A stretch of DNA of 64,000 nucleotides from Gammaproteobacteria bacterium LSUCC0096 (GCA_008087055.1 VIEA01000001.1:522342-586341); one strand, 5' to 3'. Positions 27,130 through 35,629 are shown, counted from the stretch's first letter. The notes: generated by a model from the letters alone, not told the origin. A program made the numbers and translations.

Positions 27130-27792
27130 ATGGGTATTCAAAAAACTCTCGCAGGAGCGTTGGTTGCAGCAGCGATGACGATCGCTCCATTTGCAGCACA
27201 TGCGGAAAACAAGCCAGTTGATATTACGTTTGGTGGTAAATCAACTGCGCAGGTCATGCACAAAGGAAAGATGGTTACGATCCAGCGTGTACAGGACAAT
27301 GGCAACAATGTTGACGCGTCTTTCGCAAAGACATCACGTCCTTGCCCTCCATTTTGTATTCAACCAATCAGTCTTGCACCTGGTGTTGAGACAATTGGTG
27401 AAAATGAAATGATTGACTATCTTGAAAAGATGACAGCGGGTGATGACTCAATCCTTGTAATTGACTCACGTACTCCTAATTGGGTTGAGCGTGGTCAGAT
27501 TCCTGGTGCTGTGAACATCCCTTGGACTAAGCTGAACACAGCGAAGGGAGCGGATCCTCTCTCAATTGGTGAAATCATGGAAGGTGAGTTCGGTGCAACT
27601 TCATTCGATGGTTTGTGGAAGTTCGGTAAGGCGAAGACTCTTGTCATGTACTGTAACGGTATGTGGTGTGGCCAGTCTCCAACCAACATCAATGCGTTGC
27701 TAGATTTCGGGTATCCAGCGCACAAGATCAAATGGTACCGCGGTGGTATGCAAAACTGGGCAAACCTCGGTTTGACTACAGTCAAGCCATAA
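27130..27792 (+). CDS. periplasmic rhodanese-like sulfurtransferase
   Basis: A 220-residue exported protein. The signal peptide is MGIQKTLAGALVAAAMTIA ending near AHA (residue 25). A linker has the pair CPPFC (Cys72, Cys76). The single rhodanese domain (about 85-215) has VIDSRTPNWVERGQIPGAVNIP and the active-site loop YCNGMWCGQSP with Cys175 as the probable nucleophile and a second Cys180. Rhodaneses pass sulfane sulfur or handle other chalcogen or thiol chemistry. The ATG at 27130 follows AAGGAAA; a TTG six bases earlier is less likely. It ends with a strong terminator, closing the 26.4-27.8 kb cluster. Confidence 0.82.
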   Translation: MGIQKTLAGALVAAAMTIAPFAAHAENKPVDITFGGKSTAQVMHKGKMVTIQRVQDNGNNVDASFAKTSRPCPPFCIQPISLAPGVETIGENEMIDYLEKMTAGDDSILVIDSRTPNWVERGQIPGAVNIPWTKLNTAKGADPLSIGEIMEGEFGATSFDGLWKFGKAKTLVMYCNGMWCGQSPTNINALLDFGYPAHKIKWYRGGMQNWANLGLTTVKP

Positions 27793-27808
27793 TCAGGTAC
27801 TGATTGAG

Positions 27809-27837
27809 AAAGCCCGCCTTAGCCGCGGGCTTTTTTA
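27809..27837 (+). terminator. terminator of the rhodanese cluster
   Basis: Stem AAAGCCCGC and GCGGGCTTT with a seven-base loop, followed by a continuing T tract (six T in total). It lies 17 bases after the rhodanese stop and is a clear intrinsic terminator. Confidence 0.92.
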
Positions 27838-27853
27838 TTCGTGTGATAGGTTC

Positions 27854-27882
27854 TTGTCACACAGGGCCGAGGGTTGTAGTAT
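27854..27882 (+). promoter_or_regulatory. candidate promoter of tRNA-Cys
   Basis: TTGTCA and TAGTAT separated by exactly 17 bases. The -10 ends 17 bases before the tRNA 5' end. A GC-rich stretch ATTCGCGGCC follows, which resembles a stringent discriminator; that reading is tentative. Confidence 0.6.
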
Positions 27883-27899
27883 TCGCGGCCTTCCACAAA

Positions 27900-27973
27900 G
27901 GCGCGTTGGCAGAGTGGTTATGCAGCGGATTGCAAATCCGTGGACATCGGTTCGATTCCGGTACGCGCCTCCA
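27900..27973 (+). tRNA. tRNA-Cys (anticodon GCA)
   Basis: A 74-base tRNA with encoded CCA. The acceptor arms GGCGCGT and ACGCGCC pair fully. The discriminator is U73, an identity element of tRNA-Cys. The anticodon loop is TTGCAAA in the stem GGA/TCC. The D arm has GCAGAGTGGTTATGC, and the T arm has CGGTTCGATTCCG. Confidence 0.96.
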
Positions 27974-28004
27974 TACTAAAAAGGGTTACTCGTTCGGAGC
28001 CGGG

Positions 28005-28541
28005 CTACCAAAGCCTTTCGTCACGAAACGCTTCAACACAGTTGTATTGACCGGCTAGGTCAGACGCTGATTTGTTGGTGTAATGAACTGCGAGCCAGCC
28101 TTCTGGATACTGAACCTCGTAGGGTGGCTTGACGACCGCTGTCGAAATAGTTCGAAACCCAAAGCGTCCATAAAAACTGGGATCGCCGTAGGTAACTAAG
28201 ACAGCCGCATTTTTCGACTCAGTATCAATGATCTGCTCAATTAATTGTCGTGATAGTCCGTGACCTTGCGCATCAGGGTGGACCGCGACCGGTGCCATAA
28301 GTTTTGCGTTGATCCCGCGATCATTGGAGAGACTGGAAGTGAAGGCTCCAGCAATGAGCGCATCATCTGTGTTGGATAGCCCAAAGAACGAAGCATGGCG
28401 TTGACTCACTTGGCGCGCGAGTTCAGATGCAAGATCGCTGATGATCCGTCCTTCATCAGCTCCCTCACTATGAGCGAAGGTGTCGTAAAAGAGCTTTCGT
28501 ACAGCGCTTTCATCACAGCCCAACGTGGCCTTTCCGATCAT
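28005..28541 (-). CDS. GNAT-family N-acetyltransferase
   Basis: A 178-residue GNAT protein of the YhbS-like type. Motif A, which holds acetyl-CoA, is APVAVHPDAQGHGLSRQLIE (about 83-102), with the Q-G-H-G-x-S pattern. VTYGDPSFYGRFGFR (about 115-129) is typical of small-molecule acetyltransferases. AGGAG lies about 12 bases before the ATG. It is monocistronic and convergent with tRNA-Cys. The substrate is unknown. Confidence 0.8.
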   Translation of the reverse strand: MIGKATLGCDESAVRKLFYDTFAHSEGADEGRIISDLASELARQVSQRHASFFGLSNTDDALIAGAFTSSLSNDRGINAKLMAPVAVHPDAQGHGLSRQLIEQIIDTESKNAAVLVTYGDPSFYGRFGFRTISTAVVKPPYEVQYPEGWLAVHYTNKSASDLAGQYNCVEAFRDERLW

Positions 28542-28651
28542 AATTCTTCAATCTCCTCTGTGACCGGGTTCAATCTGTCATGAACTTGATGCATCTCAAA
28601 GGGATTTTTGCTCAATTGTGTCAGACTCAACACATCAAAAAGGAGCGAGAC

Positions 28652-28891
28652 ATGCAAAACGTCGAACATCACTGCCTCTCATTAGAATTTCCAGAGCTTA
28701 AAGAACAAATCCATGAAATGAAGATGAGTAATAATCATTTCAAAAAACTGCACGATGAATACACAGAGCTCTCAAAGCAAATTGAAAATATGGAAACAGA
28801 AGTCACTCCTGCAGCCAGTGCAGAAGAAGAAGCCCTCAAGGTACAGCGAGTCCATCTGAAAGATCAGCTCTATGGAATGTTGACTGCCTAG
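28652..28891 (+). CDS. YdcH/DUF465 family small protein
   Basis: A 79-residue, highly charged, mostly helical protein that fits the YdcH (DUF465) family. Its centre is HFKKLHDEYTELSKQIENME, and its end is LKVQRVHLKDQLYGMLTA, a helical hairpin with coiled-coil heptads. The start is ATG 28652 with AAGGAG eight bases upstream; 24 upstream in-frame codons look non-coding. Family members are common in proteobacteria and uncharacterised. It is followed by a clear terminator. Confidence 0.78.
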   Translation: MQNVEHHCLSLEFPELKEQIHEMKMSNNHFKKLHDEYTELSKQIENMETEVTPAASAEEEALKVQRVHLKDQLYGMLTA

Positions 28892-28911
28892 TTGAACAAA
28901 CACCCTCGATA

Positions 28912-28945
28912 GCCCGCATCTCAATATGGTTTGCGGGTTTTTTTT
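28912..28945 (+). terminator. terminator after the YdcH-like gene
   Basis: A stem of CCCGCA with TGCGGG, plus a G-U pair, around a loop of about 13 bases, ending in eight T. It starts 21 bases after the stop codon. Confidence 0.85.
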
Positions 28946-28951
28946 GGGCAA

Positions 28952-28975
28952 AATAAAGGGGAGCAGAGCTCCCCC
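28952..28975 (-). terminator. terminator of the AhpD-like gene
   Basis: Perfect seven-bp stem GGGGAGC and GCTCCCC (28958-28964 and 28968-28974) with an AGA loop. Read on the minus strand it is followed by TTTATTTT. It lies about 90 bases downstream of the AhpD-like stop, and back to back with the plus-strand terminator. Confidence 0.65.
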
Positions 28976-29063
28976 TAAAAGTAGATGACCTTGCGATCAT
29001 CCAGGGCATTGAGCGATGAGTATCGCCTCGGTTGCCTGAGGTGTCGTTGATTTAAATCAATGA

Positions 29064-29411
29064 TTACGAACTTGTGAGCTCATCGTAAGTAGCCAGAGCC
29101 TCGGCTGAGTACATGAGTGATGGCCCGCCACCCATGTAGACGCAAACAGCCAAGGTTTCTTCAAGCTCTCCGCGTGTCACACCAAGACCGATCAGCGCTT
29201 TCATATGAAATGCAATACAGGCAGAGCAGTGTTGGCTAATACCGACAGCGAGCGCCATGAGTTCTTTATGTTTTGCACTCACTTCGCCATCGGTCATTGC
29301 AGCTTTTGCCATGCCGCCAAAGCCCTGCATCAACTCTTTATTCGATGAGCGGAAAGGTCCCAGAACATCATTAACGTCTTGCATGAGCTGAGCGTGATTC
29401 TTGGTTTGCAT
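29064..29411 (-). CDS. carboxymuconolactone decarboxylase/AhpD-like protein
   Basis: A 115-residue CMD-family protein with the AhpD-type redox motif CSAC (about residues 62-65) followed by IAFHMKALIGLGVTRGELEE. The conserved HCSACIAFH with an upstream Glu (KELMALAVG) marks the peroxidatic branch rather than the lactone decarboxylase branch. It is probably a thiol-dependent peroxide or disulfide reductase. Its promoter would lie in the 107-bp gap before the DUF815 gene, where an FNR-like half-conserved site is seen. A terminator follows. Confidence 0.82.
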   Translation of the reverse strand: MQTKNHAQLMQDVNDVLGPFRSSNKELMQGFGGMAKAAMTDGEVSAKHKELMALAVGISQHCSACIAFHMKALIGLGVTRGELEETLAVCVYMGGGPSLMYSAEALATYDELTSS

Positions 29412-29518
29412 CGTGCGTTCCTTTTCAGTTGGAAAGGCTTACACTAATCAAATTGTGCGATGCAATATACCGAAAGCTGGATCATATTTGACCCAGATCA
29501 TTTTCGATATTCACCAGT

Positions 29519-30397
29519 TTAATCTCGAGCTTCGAGCAATTGTTTGGCCATCCAATCGATGACGAACTGACGCGCGACGCGGCCACCTCGACCACCACGG
29601 CCAATTGCAAAGCGATTGGCTTCAACAGCCATCGCTTCTGAGAATTCGGGTAATTGTAAATCCCCACCGAGCTCGTCATACCAGTGTTTGACGATTGCGA
29701 TATATATCTCTTGGGGATATGGATAAAAAGAAAGCCAAAGTCCGAAGCGGTCAGACAATGAAACTCGCTCCTCAATGGCATCACCTTGATGGATTTCTCC
29801 ATTAACCACTGTTGCATGCTGGTTGTCGCTCATCGGTTCAGAAACCAGATGTCGACGGTTACTGGTGCAGACCACCAAGATATTGCTACCAAATTCTTCC
29901 AAAGTCCCATCCAGAACTGTTTTAAGTCCGGAGTACTCGCGTTCGCCATCTTCAAACGTGAGGTCATCGCAATAGATCAAAAACTGAAATGGCTCTGAGC
30001 GCACCTGCTCGACAATGGCGGGTAAGTCACCGAGGTGGGCTTTTTCGACCTCAACGATTCTTAACCCTCGCTCGTGGTAGGCCGTCAGTGCAGCACGAAC
30101 CATGGATGATTTTCCTGTGCCGCGTGCGCCCCAGAGAAGCGTCGCGTTTGCAGGCAACCCTTTAAGAAATAGCTCGAGGTTGGCCTTGAATTGGGAGGCT
30201 TGTTGGTCAACACCAATCAAACCCTCGAATGTTTGATCAAGTCGTGGTTTGAGAGCACGAAGATGACCCATGTTCGCGCGATCATGAACCCAACGGGCGC
30301 CCAATGTGTCTTGCCAGTCGATTGAGGGTGCGGGTTCAGGCAGTGTTTCAAGTAATCGGTTTGCAAGTGTCAGAAGCGTTTGTCGAAGTGAACTCAT
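29519..30397 (-). CDS. DUF815 family AAA-type ATPase
   Basis: A 292-residue ATPase of the DUF815 family. The Walker A is WGARGTGKSSMVRA (about 89-102). The Walker B-like strand is FLIYCDDLTFE (about 139-149) with two Asp. Sensor-1 is LVVCTSNRRHLV, and an arginine-rich tail RGGRGGRVARQF sits near the C terminus. The N-terminal part has the family GLIGVDQQ sequence. The cellular role is not established. It is divergent from the GST gene, and the 5' parts lie close together (about 70 bp). Confidence 0.85.
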   Translation of the reverse strand: MSSLRQTLLTLANRLLETLPEPAPSIDWQDTLGARWVHDRANMGHLRALKPRLDQTFEGLIGVDQQASQFKANLELFLKGLPANATLLWGARGTGKSSMVRAALTAYHERGLRIVEVEKAHLGDLPAIVEQVRSEPFQFLIYCDDLTFEDGEREYSGLKTVLDGTLEEFGSNILVVCTSNRRHLVSEPMSDNQHATVVNGEIHQGDAIEERVSLSDRFGLWLSFYPYPQEIYIAIVKHWYDELGGDLQLPEFSEAMAVEANRFAIGRGGRGGRVARQFVIDWMAKQLLEARD

Positions 30398-30470
30398 AGT
30401 TGAATCTTATAAAAATCCTTGTTTTTCGCTCGAAGCGGGGCCACATTCCTTGAAAACCAAGGAGATGATA

Positions 30471-31106
30471 ATGATTGACCTGTATTACTGGCCAACCCCA
30501 AATGGCAACAAAATCACGATGATGCTCGAAGAGTGTGGGCTCGACTACACCATCCATCCGATCAATATTACTGCAGGCGATCAGTTTCAACCTGATTTTC
30601 TCAAATTATCGCCCAATAACCGGATGCCCGCGATTGTCGATCATGACCCGATTGGTGGTGGCGAGCCATTAGATATATTTGAGTCGGGGGCTATTTTGCT
30701 CTATCTCTCGGAGAAGACAGGAAAGTTTTTTCCAACGGATTTGCGTGCACGTTATCTCGTCGTGAAGTGGTTAATGTGGCAGATGGGCGGTCTAGGACCT
30801 ATGGCTGGTCAGAATCATCACTTCGGTCGTTTTGCTCCGGAAAAGATTCCATATGCAATCGAACGATATCGTACGGAGACCGCTCGCTTGTACGGTGTGT
30901 TGGATGGTGCTTTAGAGGATCGTGAGTTTATCGCTGACGAGTATTCAATCGCTGATATGGCTTGTTATCCATGGATCGCACGATACGAGTGGCAAGAGAT
31001 GGATTTAAATACGTATCCGAATGTGAAGCGCTGGTTTGATCAAATTTCTGCCCGTCCAGCGACCAAACTTGCGTTTGAGAAAGGTGAAGCGATTCGTAAC
31101 CCTTGA
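30471..31106 (+). CDS. yfcG: glutathione S-transferase, YfcG-type disulfide-bond reductase
   Basis: A 211-residue GST-fold protein very close to E. coli YfcG, which reduces disulfides with glutathione. The opening DLYYWPTPNGNKITMMLEE has the TPNG motif with Thr and Asn at the active site. The all-alpha domain holds WQMGGLGPMAGQNHHF and IPYAIERYRTET, both typical of YfcG/YghU. The start at ATG 30471 has AAGGAG about six bases upstream; a longer frame to 30306 overlaps the divergent ATPase gene and is not needed. Confidence 0.9.
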   Translation: MIDLYYWPTPNGNKITMMLEECGLDYTIHPINITAGDQFQPDFLKLSPNNRMPAIVDHDPIGGGEPLDIFESGAILLYLSEKTGKFFPTDLRARYLVVKWLMWQMGGLGPMAGQNHHFGRFAPEKIPYAIERYRTETARLYGVLDGALEDREFIADEYSIADMACYPWIARYEWQEMDLNTYPNVKRWFDQISARPATKLAFEKGEAIRNP

Positions 31107-31193
31107 TCCTAGGCAATTTTCAGTGCGGTTCGGATTGATCAAAAGCGATAAATACGTACATTAAACGATCGAATCATTAGAAAAGGAATAACA

Positions 31194-32171
31194 ATGCGTT
31201 CATGGATTTTAGTTGCAGCGATTAGTGTGCTGTCTTTGCCACTGCAAGCCGAAGAGAAAACAGCGCTCGAGCGCGGCGAATATGGATCACTGGATAAAGC
31301 GCCGAAATCTGCTTTGTATGACTATCCGGTCAAAGTCAGTGAGCACGTATATAGTGCAATCGGCGCAACACAGCCTCCAACTTATGAAAATGCCGGCCAC
31401 AACAACAATCTATCGTTTGTGATTGGTTCAGAAGCTGTCCTTGTCGTGAACGGCGGCTCAAATAATGCACTAGCAAAGGCCTTACATGCTGAGATCAAGA
31501 AAGTCACTGACCTTCCGGTGAAGTATGTCATCAGCGAAAATGGGCAAGGTCACGCAGTCTATGGCAATCACTACTGGAAGTCTCAGGGTGCGACTTTGAT
31601 TGGTCACGTTGATGCTCAGCATGAAATCGATGAGAAAGGATTTGGTGGTCTCTCACGGATGCGTGAGTACGCAAAAGAATTCGCAGAAGATACGGATCTC
31701 GTGAATTTCGATGTCACGTTTGATGAGCAGTATGAGTTGGATCTAGGGGACTTGCCAGTCGTCGCTAAAGTGTATGGGTCGGCTCATTCTCCGGGCGATG
31801 TGAGTGTTTTGATACCTTCGGATCAAGTGGTTCTAGCGGGTGATATGGCATTTCACGTGCGGATGCCCCCCATTTTTGACAACACAGATACAGCGCTTTG
31901 GCTCGAAAGTTTTGATCTGTTTGCTGATGAGGTGTCGGATTGGACAATCGTTCCAGGGCATGGCGGGCCCACTGATATTGCGACAGTGACTGCTGGTACT
32001 AAGGATTATCTGGTCTTTTTACGTGGAAAGGTCCAAGAGATTTTAGATGACGGCGGATCGTTGGATGATGCCTACAAGATTGACCAAAGCCAGTATAAAC
32101 ATTGGCACACCTATGATGAGCTCGCAGCCCGCAATGCAGGCCGCGTATTTGAGCGGATGGAGTTTGAATAA
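31194..32171 (+). CDS. exported MBL-fold protein with degenerate zinc motif
   Basis: A 325-residue metallo-beta-lactamase-fold protein with a signal peptide (MRSWILVAAISVLSLPLQA, cleavage near residue 19). In place of the canonical HxHxDH the sequence is SENGQGHAVYGN: Glu115, Gly117 and Gly119, with only His120 kept. The later ligands are present: His198 (GSAHSPGD), Asp217 (LAGDMAFH) and His256 (VPGHGGPT). Binuclear zinc catalysis therefore looks unlikely, though one metal might bind. Similar periplasmic MBL proteins occur next to quinoprotein or sulfur genes. It stands alone here, with its stop only three bases from the convergent suhB-like stop. Confidence 0.75.
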   Translation: MRSWILVAAISVLSLPLQAEEKTALERGEYGSLDKAPKSALYDYPVKVSEHVYSAIGATQPPTYENAGHNNNLSFVIGSEAVLVVNGGSNNALAKALHAEIKKVTDLPVKYVISENGQGHAVYGNHYWKSQGATLIGHVDAQHEIDEKGFGGLSRMREYAKEFAEDTDLVNFDVTFDEQYELDLGDLPVVAKVYGSAHSPGDVSVLIPSDQVVLAGDMAFHVRMPPIFDNTDTALWLESFDLFADEVSDWTIVPGHGGPTDIATVTAGTKDYLVFLRGKVQEILDDGGSLDDAYKIDQSQYKHWHTYDELAARNAGRVFERMEFE

Positions 32172-32174
32172 GCT

Positions 32175-32804
32175 CTAAGGTGTTAGGAAATGGGTGATCA
32201 GCGTTTTTAACGTGGTATCACCCGGCTCTCCGAAATGCTTCTGGGCACGTCCCCCTAGCACTAACAGCATATCTTCGAGTTCGTTGCCGCTCTGACGCAC
32301 GTAGTCAAACGACTGGATGTCATCTCCAGAGTAGCGTTCTGGTCCAAGAATCACGCACAGCTTTGATTCAACTTTTGAGAGTGTTTTCCGGATGCGGTAT
32401 CCGTTGACAAAAACGCCTTCGTTGCGATGACCGTGAATTTCGGTCTGCGTCGATGGAGTAATCGCGGAAAAGCTCACGGGGCGCCCGAGTTCTAACTGCA
32501 TTACCCCGAGTGAGAAATCATCGATTCCGAGTGTGAAGTTTGCTTCACCAGCCAAAAAAATGACCCAGCTTTTCAAAGATGACTTGATCGTCTGTGAATC
32601 CCATGCCGTTAATACCGGCGCATCTCTATAGGACATCGCTAGCTTTTCTTCGATTGTGTCGGTGACTGCATCGAATTGTTTTCCAAGGAATTTTTTACGA
32701 TCCTCGGGTCCAAGCTCTTTGGCATGAGCCTCGATTTGAGCGCGTAATAACCGCTCGCTGTGTTTGTGAAGAATTGGAACTAAGAGTGAATTAGACGGAT
32801 GCAT
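32175..32804 (-). CDS. suhB: degenerate SuhB/inositol-monophosphatase-like protein
   Basis: A 209-residue protein in the usual position of suhB, divergent from trmJ. The order of segments follows SuhB: MHPSNSLLVPILHKHSE, WVIFLAGEANF where SuhB has WVIDPLDGTTNF, IDDFSLGVMQLELGR, and GVFVNGYRIRKT where SuhB has GAFLNGYRLR. The metal ligands are missing: the TEE segment reads TAW, and DPLDGT is replaced by FLAGEA with one residue deleted. The protein ends about 60 residues early, so the final WD(F/I)AAG motif is absent. It therefore cannot be a normal phosphatase. SuhB's role in rRNA antitermination does not need catalysis in E. coli, so a structural role is conceivable. Start at MHPS (32804). 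Confidence 0.7.
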   Translation of the reverse strand: MHPSNSLLVPILHKHSERLLRAQIEAHAKELGPEDRKKFLGKQFDAVTDTIEEKLAMSYRDAPVLTAWDSQTIKSSLKSWVIFLAGEANFTLGIDDFSLGVMQLELGRPVSFSAITPSTQTEIHGHRNEGVFVNGYRIRKTLSKVESKLCVILGPERYSGDDIQSFDYVRQSGNELEDMLLVLGGRAQKHFGEPGDTTLKTLITHFLTP

Positions 32805-32842
32805 CGCTATAATCTTGGCTGTAAACACAAAAGGATACCAGT

Positions 32843-33700
32843 TTGGACGAACTCCCCGATAGCCTTCCGAGTAATTTGATCTCGGTTTTAGCTTCTCCAT
32901 CTCATCCCGGAAATATCGGAGCAGTTGCTCGGTCTCTGAAAACGATGGGGCTAACGTCGTGCCGACTGGTCAGTCCGGATGACTATCCCTCACCAATCGC
33001 TTCGGCACGAGCATCTGGTGCGCTCGATGTTTTAAATGGTGCATCCCTGTATGAAACATTTGATGAGGCGATTGCAGATTGTCGACTGGTCGTTGGTACT
33101 TCAGCCCGTTTGCGCTCGCTCGCCTATCCGCATGTCACCCCTCGGCAAATCGCCCCTCTTTTGATTGAGGAAGCTGAGAAAGGTCGCGTAGCGGTTTGTT
33201 ATGGGCGTGAGGAGTGTGGGTTACTCAACGAACAGCTTGCGCGGTGTCACTACCATATTGAAATCCCTGCGAATCCTGAGTATTCGAGTCTCAATCTAGG
33301 CTCGGCTGTACAGGTCATGTCTTATGAACTTCGTCTGGCATTTTTAGAACGCCAAGGTCGAAGTGGGATCGAGTCGAAAGAAGCGTGGCCGCCAACCTAT
33401 GATCTTGAGCGATTTGGTTGCGAATCTTGGGATGAGGAACCTGCAACAGCGCGCGAAGTCGATGGTTTGATTGAGCATTTTGAGCGGGCTACTCGGCACA
33501 GTGGTTTCCTCGATCCAAAAAATCCGATGTTGGGAATGGCAAGACTCAGACGACTCTTTAATCGTGCACGCGTTGATCGGGTAGAAATCAATATTCTGCG
33601 CGGAATCTTAAATAGCATTGAAAAGATGGATCCTCCCACCAATCAAAGGACTATTCAGGAGAATTATGGATTTGAGGACGGAGAGCAGGATGATGTTTAG
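32843..33700 (+). CDS. trmJ: tRNA (cytidine/uridine-2'-O-)-methyltransferase TrmJ
   Basis: A 285-residue SPOUT methyltransferase that 2'-O-methylates position 32 of several tRNAs. SLKTMGL near the N terminus, [35 protein letters not shown] and [10 protein letters not shown] are the knotted-fold SAM site. The C-terminal part, about 165-285, is the family extension. Translation starts at TTG with AAAGGA eight bases upstream; no ATG lies before the conserved [17 protein letters not shown]. It overlaps cysE by 11 bases. Confidence 0.94.
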   Translation: MDELPDSLPSNLISVLASPSHPGNIGAVARSLKTMGLTSCRLVSPDDYPSPIASARASGALDVLNGASLYETFDEAIADCRLVVGTSARLRSLAYPHVTPRQIAPLLIEEAEKGRVAVCYGREECGLLNEQLARCHYHIEIPANPEYSSLNLGSAVQVMSYELRLAFLERQGRSGIESKEAWPPTYDLERFGCESWDEEPATAREVDGLIEHFERATRHSGFLDPKNPMLGMARLRRLFNRARVDRVEINILRGILNSIEKMDPPTNQRTIQENYGFEDGEQDDV

Positions 33701-34490
33701 CGGAATGCGGGAAGATGTTCGTGCTGTTTTTGATCGTGATCCCGCTGCTCGTCATTGGTTCGAAGTGGTTACAACGAGTCCAGGTCTGCATGCCATTTGG
33801 ATCCATCGTTTGTCTCATTGGCTTTGGTGTCGTGGTCTCAAATGGTTCGCGCGCTTTATCGCTCAAACATCACGCTTTTTGACTGGGATCGAAATTCATC
33901 CAGGTGCAAGGATTGGGCGAAGATTTTTTATTGATCATGGCATGGGAGTCGTCATTGGTGAGACAGCCGAGATTGGTAATGACTGCACGCTCTACCATGG
34001 CGTAACCCTTGGAGGGACCACTTGGAACCCAGGTAAGCGCCATCCCACGCTGAGAGACCGTGTCGTTGTTGGTGCTGGAGCAAAGGTCTTGGGTCCAATT
34101 GAAATTGGTGAGGGAGCTCGTATTGGATCAAACGCCGTGGTGACTCGCCCGGTGCCATCAGAGGCCACAGCGATGGGCATCCCTGCTCGCTTCGTGACAA
34201 AGGGACAGGCTGATCCTGAGTTTGAAGTGGAGAAACGTCGTCGAGATATGCACGAAAAGGCTGGTTTCGATTTGTATGCCCTGGGTGAAGATGTGCCAGA
34301 TCCGCTCGCTCGCTCTATTCACGCAATCCTCGATCAGTTGCATCGCGTCGATCAGAAAATGCATACAATGGGAGAGCATTTGTGCCAAGTAAACCCGAAG
34401 TATTGTGATGAAGATTTGCCGACATTGGATGAAAAAGAATTAATGGGCGAACTGGGTGTGCCTGAGCGTGCGCCAGGTAAGACAGAATGA
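33690..34490 (+). CDS. cysE: serine O-acetyltransferase
   Basis: A 266-residue SAT of the short type (bacterial SATs are about 260-280). The N-terminal helical part has [17 protein letters not shown]. The left-handed beta-helix has [26 protein letters not shown] and [15 protein letters not shown], with the catalytic Asp-His pair, and [20 protein letters not shown]. It makes O-acetylserine for cysM and, via N-acetylserine, for CysB. The start ATG (33690 or 33693) lies inside the end of trmJ, with GGAGAG just upstream; the 24 upstream codons are not conserved. It overlaps iscS by four bases. Confidence 0.95.
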   Translation: MMFSGMREDVRAVFDRDPAARHWFEVVTTSPGLHAIWIHRLSHWLWCRGLKWFARFIAQTSRFLTGIEIHPGARIGRRFFIDHGMGVVIGETAEIGNDCTLYHGVTLGGTTWNPGKRHPTLRDRVVVGAGAKVLGPIEIGEGARIGSNAVVTRPVPSEATAMGIPARFVTKGQADPEFEVEKRRRDMHEKAGFDLYALGEDVPDPLARSIHAILDQLHRVDQKMHTMGEHLCQVNPKYCDEDLPTLDEKELMGELGVPERAPGKTE

Positions 34491-35629
34491 TGACGGCGTA
34501 TTTTGACAACGCATCAACGACTCCGGTCGATCCGCGTGTCATTAATAAAATGAGAGCCTGCTTAGGCGCAGATGGCACCTTTGGGAATCCAGCATCAACG
34601 ACGCACGGATTTGGCTGGATGGCATCTGAAGAAGTCGAATGGTCGCGCTCGAAAGTTGCTGAAACGATTGGTGCGGATCCTCGTGAAATTGTGTGGACGA
34701 GTGGTGCGACCGAATCTGATAATTTGGCAATTCGGGGTGTGCTTGAAGCAATGGCAGAAAGCACGGGTCGAAACAAAATCATTACGATGGAAACCGAGCA
34801 CAAAGCAGTCCTTGATACCTGTGCCCATCTCCATAATGCAGATGTGATTTATCTGAAACCAGAATCAAATGGACTGCTCAGTCTCGATTCGTTGGCTGAA
34901 GTGCTTGATGACAGGGTGCTCTTGGTATCTGTAATGCTTGTCAACAATGAAACAGGCGTTATTCAGCCAATTGCTGATATTGCAGATAGGGCGCATCAAG
35001 CCGGTGCATTGATGCATTCTGATTTGGCGCAGTCTGTTGGGAAGCTTTCTTGGACCGTTGATTCGCTTGGAATTGATCTCGGGTCTCTATCGGCTCACAA
35101 AACCTATGGTCCTAAAGGAATCGGAGCACTCTATGTGCGTCGCGGTTCATGTCGTGTTTCTGAGCAGCAGCACGGTGGCCAGCATGAACGCGGGATGCGT
35201 TCAGGGACGCTACCCACGCATCAGATTGTAGGCATGGGTGAAGCGTATCGGATTGCTAGGTTAGAAAGTGAGGCAGAAATTGAGCGTTTGAATCAGTTTC
35301 GTGATCGCATGGAATCGGCTATTGATGAAGTCGGAGGCATACGGTGCAACGGATTACGCGGTGTGCCGCACATCTTAAACATTACGATCGATGGAGTTGA
35401 TGCTGAACGGTTAATGGCAGCGATGCCGCAAATTGCAGTTTCAACCGGAAGCGCATGTAATTCAGCAACCATTGAACCATCACATGTCCTTCAGTCCATG
35501 GGACTCAACCGACATGAAGGACTATCCTCTCTGCGGATTAGTTTGGGACGGATGACGACATCGGATGAAGTGTCTATCCTGATCGATACGCTTACGAACG
35601 CAGTTTCTCAATTAAGGAGTACGGCATGA
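34487..35629 (+). CDS. iscS: cysteine desulfurase, IscS group, with shortened C terminus
   Basis: A 380-residue PLP cysteine desulfurase closely matching IscS. Landmarks are [14 protein letters not shown], His104 in [12 protein letters not shown], Asp179 in [11 protein letters not shown], Lys205 (PLP) in [17 protein letters not shown]-type [15 protein letters not shown], and the sulfur-accepting Cys324 in [15 protein letters not shown]. coli IscS has 404 residues. This one stops after VSQLRSTA and lacks the last roughly 20 residues. It provides sulfur for Fe-S clusters, tRNA thiolation and other paths. ATGA overlaps join it to cysE and to iscA. iscR and iscU are not in between. Confidence 0.93.
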   Translation: MMTAYFDNASTTPVDPRVINKMRACLGADGTFGNPASTTHGFGWMASEEVEWSRSKVAETIGADPREIVWTSGATESDNLAIRGVLEAMAESTGRNKIITMETEHKAVLDTCAHLHNADVIYLKPESNGLLSLDSLAEVLDDRVLLVSVMLVNNETGVIQPIADIADRAHQAGALMHSDLAQSVGKLSWTVDSLGIDLGSLSAHKTYGPKGIGALYVRRGSCRVSEQQHGGQHERGMRSGTLPTHQIVGMGEAYRIARLESEAEIERLNQFRDRMESAIDEVGGIRCNGLRGVPHILNITIDGVDAERLMAAMPQIAVSTGSACNSATIEPSHVLQSMGLNRHEGLSSLRISLGRMTTSDEVSILIDTLTNAVSQLRSTA

